In this document: positions 24,750 through 33,302 of the stretch, in pieces
Layout of the letters: every line of letters starts with the position of its first letter
Position numbering within the stretch: the first letter of the stretch is position 1
Translations under genes and position numbers: made by a program
Assembly (NCBI GenBank): GCA_958296445.1
Contig: OY282565.1
Coordinates: 3,583,570 to 3,647,569 of the forward strand
Source: an uncultured Dehalococcoidia bacterium
Lineage (GTDB): Bacteria; Chloroflexota; Dehalococcoidia; Lucifugimonadales; UBA3495
DNA: 64,000 nt
Direction: 5' to 3'
The notes under the pieces: model-generated
The model's input: only the letters and a program-made list of their open reading frames with translations
What the model was told of the DNA's origin: nothing
Databases searched by the model: none

Positions 24750-24763
24750 ATTTCGCAGAAAGG

Positions 24764-25873
24764 TCAGCTCCCCACCTCCACTTCCACCGGAAAGACCATA
24801 TTATTGCCGTAGCCGCGCCCGTCCCACTTGTTCGGGAACTCCATCGGCTGCGTGTCGCCCAAGTTGTTGGTCGCCCGGCACATTATGGTGTAGTTGCCCG
24901 CCGCCGGGGGCTGCCAGTAGTGTTCCCAGCGATACCAAGAATAGCCGACGCGCGGGTGCAGCGTGTCCACCTGCTCCCAACTCTGGCCGCCGTCGGCGCT
25001 GAACTCGACTTTGGTGACTTCCTGCTCGCCCGACCAGGCCGCCCCGGCCAGTTGATACCCGGTCACCGGGATGATTTCGCCGGGAACCGGATTGGTGATG
25101 ATGGACTTGACCCTCATCCGCGTGTAGTAGGTGTAGGGTATGGGCGAGCCGGGTTCGTTCTGCGTCATATAGCGCTCGGTCATATAGAAGCCCTTGAATT
25201 CGTGGTCCAGCACGTGGATGCCGACCAGCCACTTGACCGAGTTCATGCCGTACCAGCCCGACACCAGCAACCGCAGCGGGAAGCCGTGGGCCGTGGGCAG
25301 CGGTTCGCCGTTCATTTCGTAGGCCAGCAGCGTGTCGGGATGCAGGGCCTTGACCATCGGCAGGCTGCGCTCGTAGGTGACCTCGGCGGGATCGCCGACA
25401 ACTTCGTCCGGCCCGTGGTCGGCGCCCTCGAACATCACCTCAACGGCGTCATCCTTCACCCCGGCCAGCTCCAGCACATCGCGCAGCGAAACCCCGGCCC
25501 ACTCCGCGTTGCCCATAATGCCGTGGCCCTTGATGCCCTCCATCACCGAGCTGATCCGCAGCGACTTGGTCCAGTATTCCGGCACCGGACTGTTGCCGCA
25601 GCACTCGAAAGTCACCTGAAATCGCTTTTGCGGCAGATTTTTCAGCTCTTCCAAAGACAAGGACAGGGGACGCACCACCTGCCCGTCAACGGCCAGCCGG
25701 TAGGTGGCGGCGTCAATCTCCGGGCATTCCGTCCAGTGGTTGCGGACGTAAAAGAGATGGTTCGGAACGATGTTTTCCTGCAACGCCGACGGCGGCGCGG
25801 CAAAAGTGCGCAGCCCGGCGTTGGTAGGAATAATCTGGGGTTCAATCCTGGTGCCGATTTGCGGTAGGGCCAT
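24764..25873 (-). CDS. Sulfite-oxidase-family molybdopterin oxidoreductase
   Basis: 369 aa. Molybdopterin domain (about 40-240) with the Mo-ligand cysteine in VTFECCGNS (C91 by pattern), WAGVSLRDVLELAG and HGFPLRLLVSGWYGMNSVKWL; C-terminal Mo-co dimerisation domain (AAWSGEQEVTKVEFSADGGQSW and CRATNNLGDTQP). Two-domain layout without haem. No Tat signal is seen, so it is cytosolic or exported with a partner. The family oxidises sulfite or reduces sulfoxides; a related gene and a rhodanese lie upstream on the strand. Confidence 0.9.
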   Translation of the reverse strand: MALPQIGTRIEPQIIPTNAGLRTFAAPPSALQENIVPNHLFYVRNHWTECPEIDAATYRLAVDGQVVRPLSLSLEELKNLPQKRFQVTFECCGNSPVPEYWTKSLRISSVMEGIKGHGIMGNAEWAGVSLRDVLELAGVKDDAVEVMFEGADHGPDEVVGDPAEVTYERSLPMVKALHPDTLLAYEMNGEPLPTAHGFPLRLLVSGWYGMNSVKWLVGIHVLDHEFKGFYMTERYMTQNEPGSPIPYTYYTRMRVKSIITNPVPGEIIPVTGYQLAGAAWSGEQEVTKVEFSADGGQSWEQVDTLHPRVGYSWYRWEHYWQPPAAGNYTIMCRATNNLGDTQPMEFPNKWDGRGYGNNMVFPVEVEVGS

Positions 25874-25905
25874 ACTGTCCTCCTAACTAATTGCGGCTTG
25901 CGCCT

Positions 25906-26151
25906 CTATGCTTGCTGCCAATTCTGCGATTCCACTCCGCCGCCCCCGGGCGGCAACTCAGTAAACTCCTCACCGGCAACAACGGCGGCTTCCCGGCGCC
26001 GGTTCCACTCCTGCCACCTCCGGCGTTCCTCAGCCCGTCCCTCAGCGCGTCCTTCTTTCTGCCCCTTTTCCGACGCAGCGGCCACAATTCTCCGCTCGCG
26101 CCGTTCACGCCGCTTTTTAAGTTCGTCTTCCAGCCAAGGGCCTATTACCAT
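25906..26151 (-). pseudogene. Truncated tandem copy of the adjacent coiled-coil membrane protein
   Basis: Residues MVIGPWLEDELKKRRERRE...EEFTELPPGG repeat the C-terminal half of the upstream gene (MVIGTWLEDELKKRRERRE...EEFTELPPGD), offset by 351 bp and lacking 11 residues. The homology continues upstream of this ATG (AITDAWKAS) to an in-frame stop, so the copy has lost its membrane part. It might still be translated as an 81-residue cytosolic helix. Confidence 0.65.
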
Positions 26152-26223
26152 ACTAGCCTTCCAAGCGTCGGTTATGGCCGGGACGATAACCGCCGATAAT
26201 GCTGGCTGCTGAGACTTGCAGTT

Positions 26224-26823
26224 CTAGGGTTGCTCCGAGTTTTGCGATTCCGGGTCTCCATCGCCAGGCGGCAACTCAGTAAACTCCTCACCGGCGGCAG
26301 CCGCAGCTTCCCGGCGCCGGTTCCACTCCTGCCACTTGCGGCGTTCTTCGGCACGCGCGGCTTCCACCGCAACTTGCGCCTCAGCTAACGCCTTTTCCCG
26401 AGCTACTTCCGCTGCCTTTTCCGACGCAACGGCCACGATTCTCCGCTCCCGCCGTTCACGCCGCTTCTTAAGCTCGTCTTCCAGCCAAGTTCCTATCACC
26501 ATACTCGTCTTCCAAGCGTCGGTTAGAATCAACGCAAAGGCCGCCGACGTAATCGCCGCGGGCGCCATCCCTTGCCACACGGAAAGGACTTTCGCCTGAA
26601 TGCCAACCAAGGATTCGTCCGATAAGGCCGCCTGCGCCAGCCACACCGCCGCAACGATTATCTGCGCCGTGAACAGGCCGAAGTACAGCTTCTTCAGGCT
26701 GGCCGGTATGCTCCAAATGGACTCCCGCTCATCGTCGCCCCGGCCATCCCCCCGCTCTTCCCCCGGCAATCCCCCGTCCGGCAGTTCCCCCTCCGGCCTT
26801 GCCGGCCCCCCGTCCTGCCCCAA
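26224..26823 (-). CDS. Two-helix membrane protein with basic coiled-coil tail
   Basis: 199 aa; TTG start 5 bp after the cupin stop, weakly supported. Polar Gly/Glu-rich N-terminus, then two hydrophobic helices (YFGLFTAQIIVAAVWLAQAAL and APAAITSAAFALILTDAW) and a charged helix ELKKRRERRERRI with Ala/Glu heptads. No known family recognised. Same strand and spacing suggest cotranscription with the cupin and molybdoenzymes. Confidence 0.7.
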   Translation of the reverse strand: MGQDGGPARPEGELPDGGLPGEERGDGRGDDERESIWSIPASLKKLYFGLFTAQIIVAAVWLAQAALSDESLVGIQAKVLSVWQGMAPAAITSAAFALILTDAWKTSMVIGTWLEDELKKRRERRERRIVAVASEKAAEVAREKALAEAQVAVEAARAEERRKWQEWNRRREAAAAAGEEFTELPPGDGDPESQNSEQP

Positions 26824-26828
26824 TCCTG

Positions 26829-27179
26829 CTATTCCAGGTAGCTGGTTTGCGGTTCGTTGGTCGGATAGGTTATCAGCAGCACTGCGGGCGTCCAGAGGTG
26901 GTTTATCAGCTTGTGCGGCGTCCCCGGCGGCGCCAGCAGCGTGGTTCCGGCGCGGACAGTGCGAACATCGTCCCCGATTATCGCCTGCACCGCCCCGGAA
27001 ATCACCTGCATGGATACGTCGGTATTGTGGACGTGCATCCGCCCTTCCCAGCCGGGGTTGAGCTGCACCTCCTTGATGGTCAAAGACTCCGCCCCCTGAC
27101 CGCTGGACACCAAGTAACGCTCGCTCACCCGGTCAACCGGCGGGGACATCCGAATGCTGGAATGGTCAATAAACGGCAT
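26829..27179 (-). CDS. Cupin-domain protein
   Basis: 116 aa from ATG 27179 (GGGAG upstream). Cupin motif 1 in WEGRMHVHNTDVSMQVISG with two His, and motif 2 in LLAPPGTPHKLIN with one His, giving a likely metal site. Similar single-domain cupins serve as small-molecule isomerases, dioxygenases or sensors. It sits between two sulfite-oxidase-like genes on the same strand. Confidence 0.85.
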   Translation of the reverse strand: MPFIDHSSIRMSPPVDRVSERYLVSSGQGAESLTIKEVQLNPGWEGRMHVHNTDVSMQVISGAVQAIIGDDVRTVRAGTTLLAPPGTPHKLINHLWTPAVLLITYPTNEPQTSYLE

Positions 27180-27295
27180 TTTCGCTCCCAGGGTCTGCCG
27201 CATTTTACCACTGCGGCGCGATTCGCGCATTTTACCGCAGAACGCGCCGCTATGGCTGGCAGGGATTTTCCGGTTTCCGTTACTCCCGGTTCCCG

Positions 27296-28486
27296 TTACT
27301 CCACGGTCACCGGGTAGCCCACGATGGCGCTGAAGTTCTTGCGCATATTGTTGTAGCGCGGTTCGCGGGACTGCACCCGCCCCACTTCGTCGGTGGCGCG
27401 GGACATTATGTTGTAGTCGCCCGGCTTGGCGTCCCACTTGTGCGACCAGCGCACCCACATAAAGCGGTCGCGGGGCGGTTCGATATGGGCCGCCTGCCAG
27501 GTCTCCCCGTCATCCACGCTGACCTCAACGTTGGTTATGGCCCCGGCGCCGCTCCAGGCGTAGCCCCGTATCATCTGCTCGCCGGAGTTCAGCACGCGGG
27601 TATTGTCGTTGGGGCTGGTGACAATCGACTTGACGCCGATGGTGGTTATCAGCTCCTTGTCCGGCGAGTCGGCGGAGTCGGCGTAGTAATAAAACTGGTA
27701 GTGATACCAGCAGTCGGGCATAGTGTCGGTCACTTGCAGGCGGCGCAGCCACTTGACCGACCAGTTCCCCGACCAGCCCGGCACCAGCAGCCGCACCGGA
27801 GCCCCGTGCAGATGCTCCAGCAACGCGCCGTTCTGCGCCCAAGCCAAGATAGTGTCGGGATGCAACGCCTTCTGCACCGGCAGCCCCTTATCGTAATAAA
27901 AAGGCTCGGTGCCTTCCTCGGCGGTGGCCGGCACGCCATAGTCCCAGCCCTCGGCCCGGATGTACAGCGACTTGTCGGTAAGCCCGGCCTCCTGCAACAC
28001 AGTGTACAGCGGCACGCCGGTCCACTCGCTGGCGCTAAGAATCATCGCCTCGGAAGTCCGGGAGGGACGTGGCCCTTCGCCCTTGAGAAACTCAAAAAAT
28101 GTGGCGTCGGAACCCGAGCATTCCATCACCGTCCGCACCGAGCGCCCGGGAAAGCGGCGCAGCTCGTCAAAGGACAGCTCCAGCGGCTGCCTAACCTCGC
28201 CGTCAATAGTCAGCGACCAGTCGGCGGCGGGAATCACCGGCGGAACATCGAAATGCTGCACCGTGTAGTGCAAAGGCGTCGGCGTAATCAGCCCCTCCAA
28301 GTCCATCACCGGCGTGCGAATCCGCACCGTCCGCCCCTGGTCATCCAGCAGCGTAACCGGCTTCACATCCTTGGAAGGCCAGCCGTACCAGTCCCCGGTC
28401 AGCCCGATATTGCCCCCGCTAGAGCCGGCCCCCTCGTCCATTCGCAGAAAATCGGGCACCGCCCCTTCTTCTCGGCTAGTAACCAT
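27296..28486 (-). CDS. Second sulfite-oxidase-family molybdopterin oxidoreductase
   Basis: 396 aa from the ATG with GGGAGGGAT upstream. Mo-domain with Cys in RTVMECSGSDATF, SASEWTGVPLYTVLQEAGL and HGAPVRLLVPGWSGNWSVKWLRRL, followed by the dimerisation domain (SGAGAITNVEVSVDDGETW, SRATDEVGRVQ). The first 95 residues precede the Mo-domain and lack a Tat motif. About 35 percent similar by eye to the enzyme at 24764. Longer upstream readings run through repeat sequence and are rejected. Confidence 0.9.
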   Translation of the reverse strand: MVTSREEGAVPDFLRMDEGAGSSGGNIGLTGDWYGWPSKDVKPVTLLDDQGRTVRIRTPVMDLEGLITPTPLHYTVQHFDVPPVIPAADWSLTIDGEVRQPLELSFDELRRFPGRSVRTVMECSGSDATFFEFLKGEGPRPSRTSEAMILSASEWTGVPLYTVLQEAGLTDKSLYIRAEGWDYGVPATAEEGTEPFYYDKGLPVQKALHPDTILAWAQNGALLEHLHGAPVRLLVPGWSGNWSVKWLRRLQVTDTMPDCWYHYQFYYYADSADSPDKELITTIGVKSIVTSPNDNTRVLNSGEQMIRGYAWSGAGAITNVEVSVDDGETWQAAHIEPPRDRFMWVRWSHKWDAKPGDYNIMSRATDEVGRVQSREPRYNNMRKNFSAIVGYPVTVE

Positions 28487-28744
28487 CCGGTATCCCTCCC
28501 TAAATGTCGGTATCTGGAAAATGTCTGGAGCAGCCCGTCTGTCATTCTGAGCAAAGCGAAGAATCTCACCTTGGGCCGCAAGACCCTTCCCTCCGCTCAA
28601 GCTGCCAAGGAGCCACCCAAAGCAACAAACTCGCTCAGGAAAACAAAGGGCAATTCCGCAATCTCCCCGCCTTTTCACCCCAACCTTGCAACAAGACAAA
28701 CGCTTGCGCCTACCACCCACAACCCCCCCCGCGCCCCCGCGTTC
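28487..28744. repeat. Gap with one degenerate repeat family B element
   Basis: Core CTGAGCAAAGCGAAGAATC at about 28547, right arm mutated (CCTTCCCTCCGCTCAAGC), right edge CAAAGGGCAATTCCGCAA near 28644. No gene. Confidence 0.65.
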
Positions 28745-30322
28745 CTACCCCTGCGCGTACTTCACCCCCAGCTCCGTTTCCCAGCGCAGGTAGTTCATCA
28801 TCTCGCCATAGCTGCGGTCAACGCCCAGGTAGTTAATATCCGCGGGCGGGCGCACAATGCCCGTAAGCCCCTGCTCGACCGGCAGCCCGGCCTGCCGCCA
28901 AGCCCCCATCCCCCCCTCCAGCACCGACACGGCGGTATAGCCCAGCCCGGCCAGCGTAACCGCGGCCAGCGCCGAGTTGCGCCCGTTGCTACAAGTTACG
29001 GCAATCGGCGCGTCTTTATCCGGCGCGATGCCCCCGATTTCGATTTCCAGCCAACTGCGCGACAGCCACTTGGCCCCCGGCGTATGCCCGCCGGAAAAGT
29101 CCTGGCTGGTATCCACGAACAGCGTCACCGGCGGCGGATTATCGTGGAGTTCCTGCGCCGACACCAGCGTCACGCTACGAAACGCATCGCCCAGCCCGGC
29201 CACCGGCGCCCGCTCCATACCCGTAGACAGCTCGCGGCCCGACGCAACCCAGCCCGGCGCCCCCCCGTCCGCCACGTAGACCTCCCGATGGCCCATCTGC
29301 CGGTAGAAAGACGCAGTCACCGTAGCCCGCGCCCGTCCGTCGCAACAGAATACGATAGTCGAATTTTTGACCACCGCCAAATCGTCGGCCCGCTGCACCG
29401 CCTGCCCGCCGGGCCACCAGCGAAAGCCGGGAATATGCCCCTCGCCGTACTCCTTATCCGTGCGGACATCAACCAGATAGACCGTTTCCGTGTCGCCCCT
29501 AGCCATCAAATCGGCCAGCGCGTCCGGCGACAGATACCGCACGCCGTCCTCCGCCGCCAGCCGGGCGGCGTATTCCTCGGCGGCGGCCTGACCTTCCTCC
29601 GACACCTCGGGCAGTTCCGACCTATCGGCGCCGTTCTCCAGTTCGTAACCCGCCAGCAGCCACCCCGATGTGCCGTTTTTCAGCCCCAGCGCCGGAATCC
29701 CCATCCGTTGCAGCACGTGAGTGCCGGTGATGCTGCGGGTGCGGCCGGCGCAGTTGATAATCACCGTAGTATCCTCGTCCAGTTCCTTCTTAACGTCGGT
29801 AATCCGCAGAGCCAGCTCCCCGCCGGGCATACTGCGCCCCCCGGGGATACAAAACCGCTGGTATTCCTCCGGCGTCCGCGTGTCAAGGATAACCAGCTTG
29901 TCGCCCCGCTCAATGCGCTCGTGCAAATCCTCGGCGCTTATTTCAGGAACGTGATGAACGACCTCCAGCTTTTCGCCAAAATCCTTGCTCGGAACATTGA
30001 CGCCCCACTCGGTAGGGTAATCTTGGCTGGCCCAGCGGTTCACCCCGCCGTCGAGGACGGAAACGCTGGCGTAGCCCAGCCGCTCCAGCGTCGCCGCGGC
30101 CAGCGGCGCCCGCCGCCCGTCGTCATCGCACACCACCACCCGCACGCCTTTGGCCGGCGCCGCCTCCCCGATGATAAACTCAATGCGGCGCCGGGGAATC
30201 AGACTGGCCCCCGGTATATGGGAGCTGTTGTACTCCCCCGATTCCCGGACGTCGATCAAGGCAAAGGGCGCATCCCCCTTCAGCAGAGCGTCCAGTTCGG
30301 GAGCGGAAATCAAGTCGGACAT
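28745..30322 (-). CDS. Four-domain rhodanese (sulfurtransferase)
   Basis: 525 aa containing four consecutive rhodanese domains of about 130 residues. Each has an active-site loop with cysteine: CDDDGRRA, CAGRTRS, CCDGRARA and CSNGRNS; each domain also shows a LIDVR/DTRTPEEY-type opening. All four Cys are retained, so all may carry persulfide. Such tandem rhodaneses move sulfane sulfur in sulfur oxidation. The two sulfite-oxidase-like genes downstream support a sulfur role. Start at ATG 30322, two codons inside a possible GTG. Confidence 0.92.
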   Translation of the reverse strand: MSDLISAPELDALLKGDAPFALIDVRESGEYNSSHIPGASLIPRRRIEFIIGEAAPAKGVRVVVCDDDGRRAPLAAATLERLGYASVSVLDGGVNRWASQDYPTEWGVNVPSKDFGEKLEVVHHVPEISAEDLHERIERGDKLVILDTRTPEEYQRFCIPGGRSMPGGELALRITDVKKELDEDTTVIINCAGRTRSITGTHVLQRMGIPALGLKNGTSGWLLAGYELENGADRSELPEVSEEGQAAAEEYAARLAAEDGVRYLSPDALADLMARGDTETVYLVDVRTDKEYGEGHIPGFRWWPGGQAVQRADDLAVVKNSTIVFCCDGRARATVTASFYRQMGHREVYVADGGAPGWVASGRELSTGMERAPVAGLGDAFRSVTLVSAQELHDNPPPVTLFVDTSQDFSGGHTPGAKWLSRSWLEIEIGGIAPDKDAPIAVTCSNGRNSALAAVTLAGLGYTAVSVLEGGMGAWRQAGLPVEQGLTGIVRPPADINYLGVDRSYGEMMNYLRWETELGVKYAQG

Positions 30323-30632
30323 AATCACAAACTCACTAGCTTACGGATGCCGCCATTATGCGAATCCCCCCAACGCAGTGTCAACAGGCACAACCAACCC
30401 AGAACAACCCCCCATCCCCCCCAACCGCCAACACGCGAAACCGCCCCCACCACCCGCCCCCGGCCAACAACCGTAGGGGCGCGTAGGGGCGCACAGCCGT
30501 GCGCCCTCACCCTTCCCGGGAACAACCGCCGCAGGAAAAAATCCCCCCCAACCACGCCGGGAACCCCCGGAATAGAGTATAATCACCCCCGCAACGCCGC
30601 CCCGGAGGGCGAGCAATTAAAACTGATGGGAT
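30323..30632. repeat. Divergent gap with one and a half repeat family A copies
   Basis: A ten-base partial copy at 30473 runs directly into a full copy at 30483-30506. The rest is C-rich and non-coding; a promoter box for the plus-strand gene lies at 30578. Confidence 0.65.
30578..30583 (+). promoter_or_regulatory. TATAAT box before the 30633 gene
   Basis: Perfect TATAAT with no recognisable -35; it would give a leader of about 45 nt to the ATG. Confidence 0.45.
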
Positions 30633-31406
30633 ATGGCGGGAATGAGTAGCAAGTTTCTGGAACGGCTGGATGAAATTCGGGAAGGCGCCCCCCCCCGTAT
30701 GGGCTTCGGCCAAGCCCGCGCCGCCAAAACCCCGGGAATGGCCCTGATTGTATCGGCAGACGGCGAAAACGCCGCCGACGCCGCCGCGCTAACCCCCGAC
30801 GCCATAATCGTCTCCGCCCCAAACGGCGCCGACGCCGCAGAAATCGGCCAGGCCGCCGCTGACGCCCGCTGGGGGCCGCAGGCCAACTCCCTCTCCGCCG
30901 CCAACGCCGCCGAATGGCGCGAAGCCGGCGCCGATCTGATTGTCTTTTCTATGGCCGATACCGCAGTGGACGCAATAACCTCCGACGACGCCGCCCGAAT
31001 CCTCTCCCTAACCGACACCGAATCCCCCGAAAACCTCCGCGACATCAACCCCCTCCCGGTGGACGCCGTGCTGGTAGCGCTACCCGGCGACCCGGCGCAT
31101 TGGACACTCCAAGACCTAGCCGCCATCGCCCGCGTCAGCGGGCGCGTAGGCAAGCACCTATTGGCCGAAGTTTCCGGCCCCCCCAACCCCGGCGCCCTAG
31201 AAGCCCTCCGCAACGCCGGTGTAATCGGCCTAGTTGTGAACCTTTCCCTAGGCGACACCGCCATCGCCGACCTCAAAGACGCCCTGCTGAATATGCCCCG
31301 CCCCGGCTCCAGCCGCCGCGCCCGCACCACCCCCATCCTGCCCGGCTCGGTTTACGCCGCCCGCCGGCCCGCCCCCGCCGACGACCCGGACGACGACGAC
31401 GATTAG
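30633..31406 (+). CDS. Hypothetical alpha/beta (TIM-barrel-like) protein
   Basis: 257 aa. Alternating strands and helices: GMALIVSADGENAADAAAL, AIIVSAPNGADAAEIGQAA, ADLIVFSMADTAVDAI, VDAVLVALPGDP, HLLAEVSGPPN, GVIGLVVNLSLGDT, then an acidic Asp-rich tail. The alternation suggests a TIM barrel but no catalytic signature is visible. It is followed 11 bp later by another orphan in the same orientation. Confidence 0.72.
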   Translation: MAGMSSKFLERLDEIREGAPPRMGFGQARAAKTPGMALIVSADGENAADAAALTPDAIIVSAPNGADAAEIGQAAADARWGPQANSLSAANAAEWREAGADLIVFSMADTAVDAITSDDAARILSLTDTESPENLRDINPLPVDAVLVALPGDPAHWTLQDLAAIARVSGRVGKHLLAEVSGPPNPGALEALRNAGVIGLVVNLSLGDTAIADLKDALLNMPRPGSSRRARTTPILPGSVYAARRPAPADDPDDDDD

Positions 31407-31417
31407 CGAGGCATCCA

Positions 31418-31945
31418 ATGACCGAAGCCCAGTTCCCGCAAGACCGCCCGGATAACCCGCCGCACAACGACGGGCCCAACGAACACGCCCACCGGCCCCA
31501 CCAGCACTACGGCGTCCTCCCCGCCGACGGCGTAGAAGACCTAACCGACAAGCTAACCGGCTATATGACCGAAATCGAGCTAGGCGGCCTGTCCGACATA
31601 ATCGGCCAAGTCCTGGACGATTTCCTGGACCAATCCGGCGGAATGCCCGACGACCTCAAGGCCCGCGACGCCTTCGAGCAAATCTCCCGCAACCAGCTCG
31701 CCGTAACCCTAGCCTACCAGTTAGGCCGCCTAGAGGGCCGCTCCCCCCAACTGGTAGAATCCCTAATATCCCGCGCCATCCAATCCCACGGCTTCCTCCC
31801 CCTAGACGAATCACCCGAAATCACCGACCCCGACATAGAAAACCCCAAAGTCCAGGTCTACCCCCGAGTCCGCCGCCTAAAATACCAAGAACCCCAAATC
31901 CTCCAAATCCAGGGCCCACCCAACGACACCCCCCCCGAGCAATAA
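31418..31945 (+). CDS. Hypothetical helical protein, cotranscribed with the upstream gene
   Basis: 175 aa from ATG 31418 (GAGG 8 nt upstream). His/Pro-rich N-terminus, a helical core (LTDKLTGYMTEIELGGLSDI, RDAFEQISRNQLAVTLAYQL, SPQLVESLISRAIQS) and a Pro/Gln-rich tail. No family recognised. Confidence 0.68.
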   Translation: MTEAQFPQDRPDNPPHNDGPNEHAHRPHQHYGVLPADGVEDLTDKLTGYMTEIELGGLSDIIGQVLDDFLDQSGGMPDDLKARDAFEQISRNQLAVTLAYQLGRLEGRSPQLVESLISRAIQSHGFLPLDESPEITDPDIENPKVQVYPRVRRLKYQEPQILQIQGPPNDTPPEQ

Positions 31946-31949
31946 CAAA

Positions 31950-31985
31950 AAAATCTCTGCGCTCTCGGCGTACTCGGCGTTTAAT
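31950..31985. repeat. Half of a repeat family C element
   Basis: CTCTGCGCTCTCGGCGTAC followed by TCGGCGTTTAAT without its inverted partner. It hybridises the CTCTGCG and CTCGGCG versions of the family. Confidence 0.6.
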
Positions 31986-32009
31986 TCCCACCCCAACGGG
32001 AGACGACCA

Positions 32010-33179
32010 ATGACCACCTACGACCTCCTCCTAACCGGCGGCACCCTCCTAGACCCCGCCCAACAAATCCACGACCGCCGCGACATAGCCTTCAAGGACG
32101 GCCTAGTAGCCGCCGTAGCCCCCCGCATAGACCCCGCCGAGTCCGCCAACACCCTAGACGCCTCCGGCAAGCTAATCACCCCCGGCCTGATCGACCTCCA
32201 CGGCCACTTCTACCACGGCGGCAACCCCACCTCGGTCAACCCCGACGAAATCTGCCTCTCCTCAGGAACCACCACCGGCATAGACGCCGGCAGCGCCGGC
32301 TTCCTCAACTACCAGGCAATGCGCGACTACGTCTTTCCCGCCCACCGAACCCGCCTGCTCGCCTTCCTCCACGTAGGCGCCGTCGGCCTAGCCGTCAACC
32401 GCGTCCTGGGCGGCGGCCTCCACGATATGCGCGTCATAGACATCGACCAGACCGCCGACCACATCCGCCAAAACCCCGGCTTCTGCTACGGCGTCAAAGT
32501 CCGAATGCACGTAAACGCCGTCGCCTACTGGAACGCCCACGAAGCAATGCGGGCCGCCCGCGCCGTCGCCGACCAATCCGGCAGCCGCCTCATGGTTCAC
32601 GTAAGCGGCACCCCCATCCCCCTCCCCGACATCCTAGAATTCCTAGGCCCCGGCGACATCTCAACCCACGCCTTCAACGGCCACCCCGAAAACATCCTAG
32701 ACCGCAACCTCAAAATCCGCCCCGAAGTCCAGGCCGCCGCCGACCGCGGCGTCATAATGGACCTAGCCCACGCCGGCGTCCACTGCGACGTAGAAGTAAG
32801 CCGCGCCGCCCTACAACAGGGCCTCCCCCCAACCACCATCAGCACCGACATACACGTCCCGCCCCCCGAGCGCACCGTCTACCAAATGCACGACCTAATC
32901 AGCAAATTCCACGCAATGGGAATGTCCCTGCCCGACGCCATAGCCGCCGCCACCGCCACCCCCGCCCGAGTGCTGGGCCTGCAAGACACCATCGGCTCCC
33001 TCTCCCCCGGAATGTGCGGCGACGCCGCCATATTCGACCAGCGCGAAGGCGCCTTCGTCTGGATGGACTCCGCAGGCAACCTCCAGCGCGGCAAAATGCG
33101 CCTAGACACCTACGCCACCATCCGAGCCGGCCGCCCAGCCTGGCGCGAAGGCCACCTAATAGAAATGGGCAACTGCTAG
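32010..33179 (+). CDS. Amidohydrolase/deacetylase family metallohydrolase
   Basis: 389 aa. Small beta domain at the N-terminus (YDLLLTGGTLLDP, LITPGLIDLHGHF) with metal His H64/H66 in HGH, a candidate bridging Lys in FCYGVKVRMHVNA, later His in MVHVSGTP and STHAFNGHP, Asp in TISTDIHV, and the C-terminal ATATPARVLGL. This is the dihydroorotase-like EF_0837/AHA_3915 pattern of putative amidohydrolases or deacetylases. GGGAG 10 nt before the ATG. Substrate unknown. Confidence 0.9.
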   Translation: MTTYDLLLTGGTLLDPAQQIHDRRDIAFKDGLVAAVAPRIDPAESANTLDASGKLITPGLIDLHGHFYHGGNPTSVNPDEICLSSGTTTGIDAGSAGFLNYQAMRDYVFPAHRTRLLAFLHVGAVGLAVNRVLGGGLHDMRVIDIDQTADHIRQNPGFCYGVKVRMHVNAVAYWNAHEAMRAARAVADQSGSRLMVHVSGTPIPLPDILEFLGPGDISTHAFNGHPENILDRNLKIRPEVQAAADRGVIMDLAHAGVHCDVEVSRAALQQGLPPTTISTDIHVPPPERTVYQMHDLISKFHAMGMSLPDAIAAATATPARVLGLQDTIGSLSPGMCGDAAIFDQREGAFVWMDSAGNLQRGKMRLDTYATIRAGRPAWREGHLIEMGNC

Positions 33180-33186
33180 GATAAAA

Positions 33187-33302
33187 TTAAACGCCAAGCC
33201 CGCCAAGAACGCCAAGCAATAAACAAGAAAAAACTCGGCGTTCTCGGCGCACTCGGCGTTTAACCCAAAAAAACTCGGCGTTCTCGGCGCACTCGGCGTT
33301 TA
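33187..33302. repeat. Repeat family C hairpin with duplicated right arm
   Basis: AAACGCCAAG/CGCCAAGAACGCC blocks (33190-33218) pair with CTCGGCGTTCTCGGCG (33235-33262); the right arm is repeated at 33270-33302. The final TTTAA supplies the stop codon of the next minus-strand gene. Confidence 0.8.

Noticed and set aside
27440..30649. A 1069-codon plus-strand open frame
   Set aside because: It lies antisense to the Mo-enzyme and rhodanese genes, which have full motif sets; the frame is Arg/Pro/His-rich and is a by-product of GC-rich codon structure.
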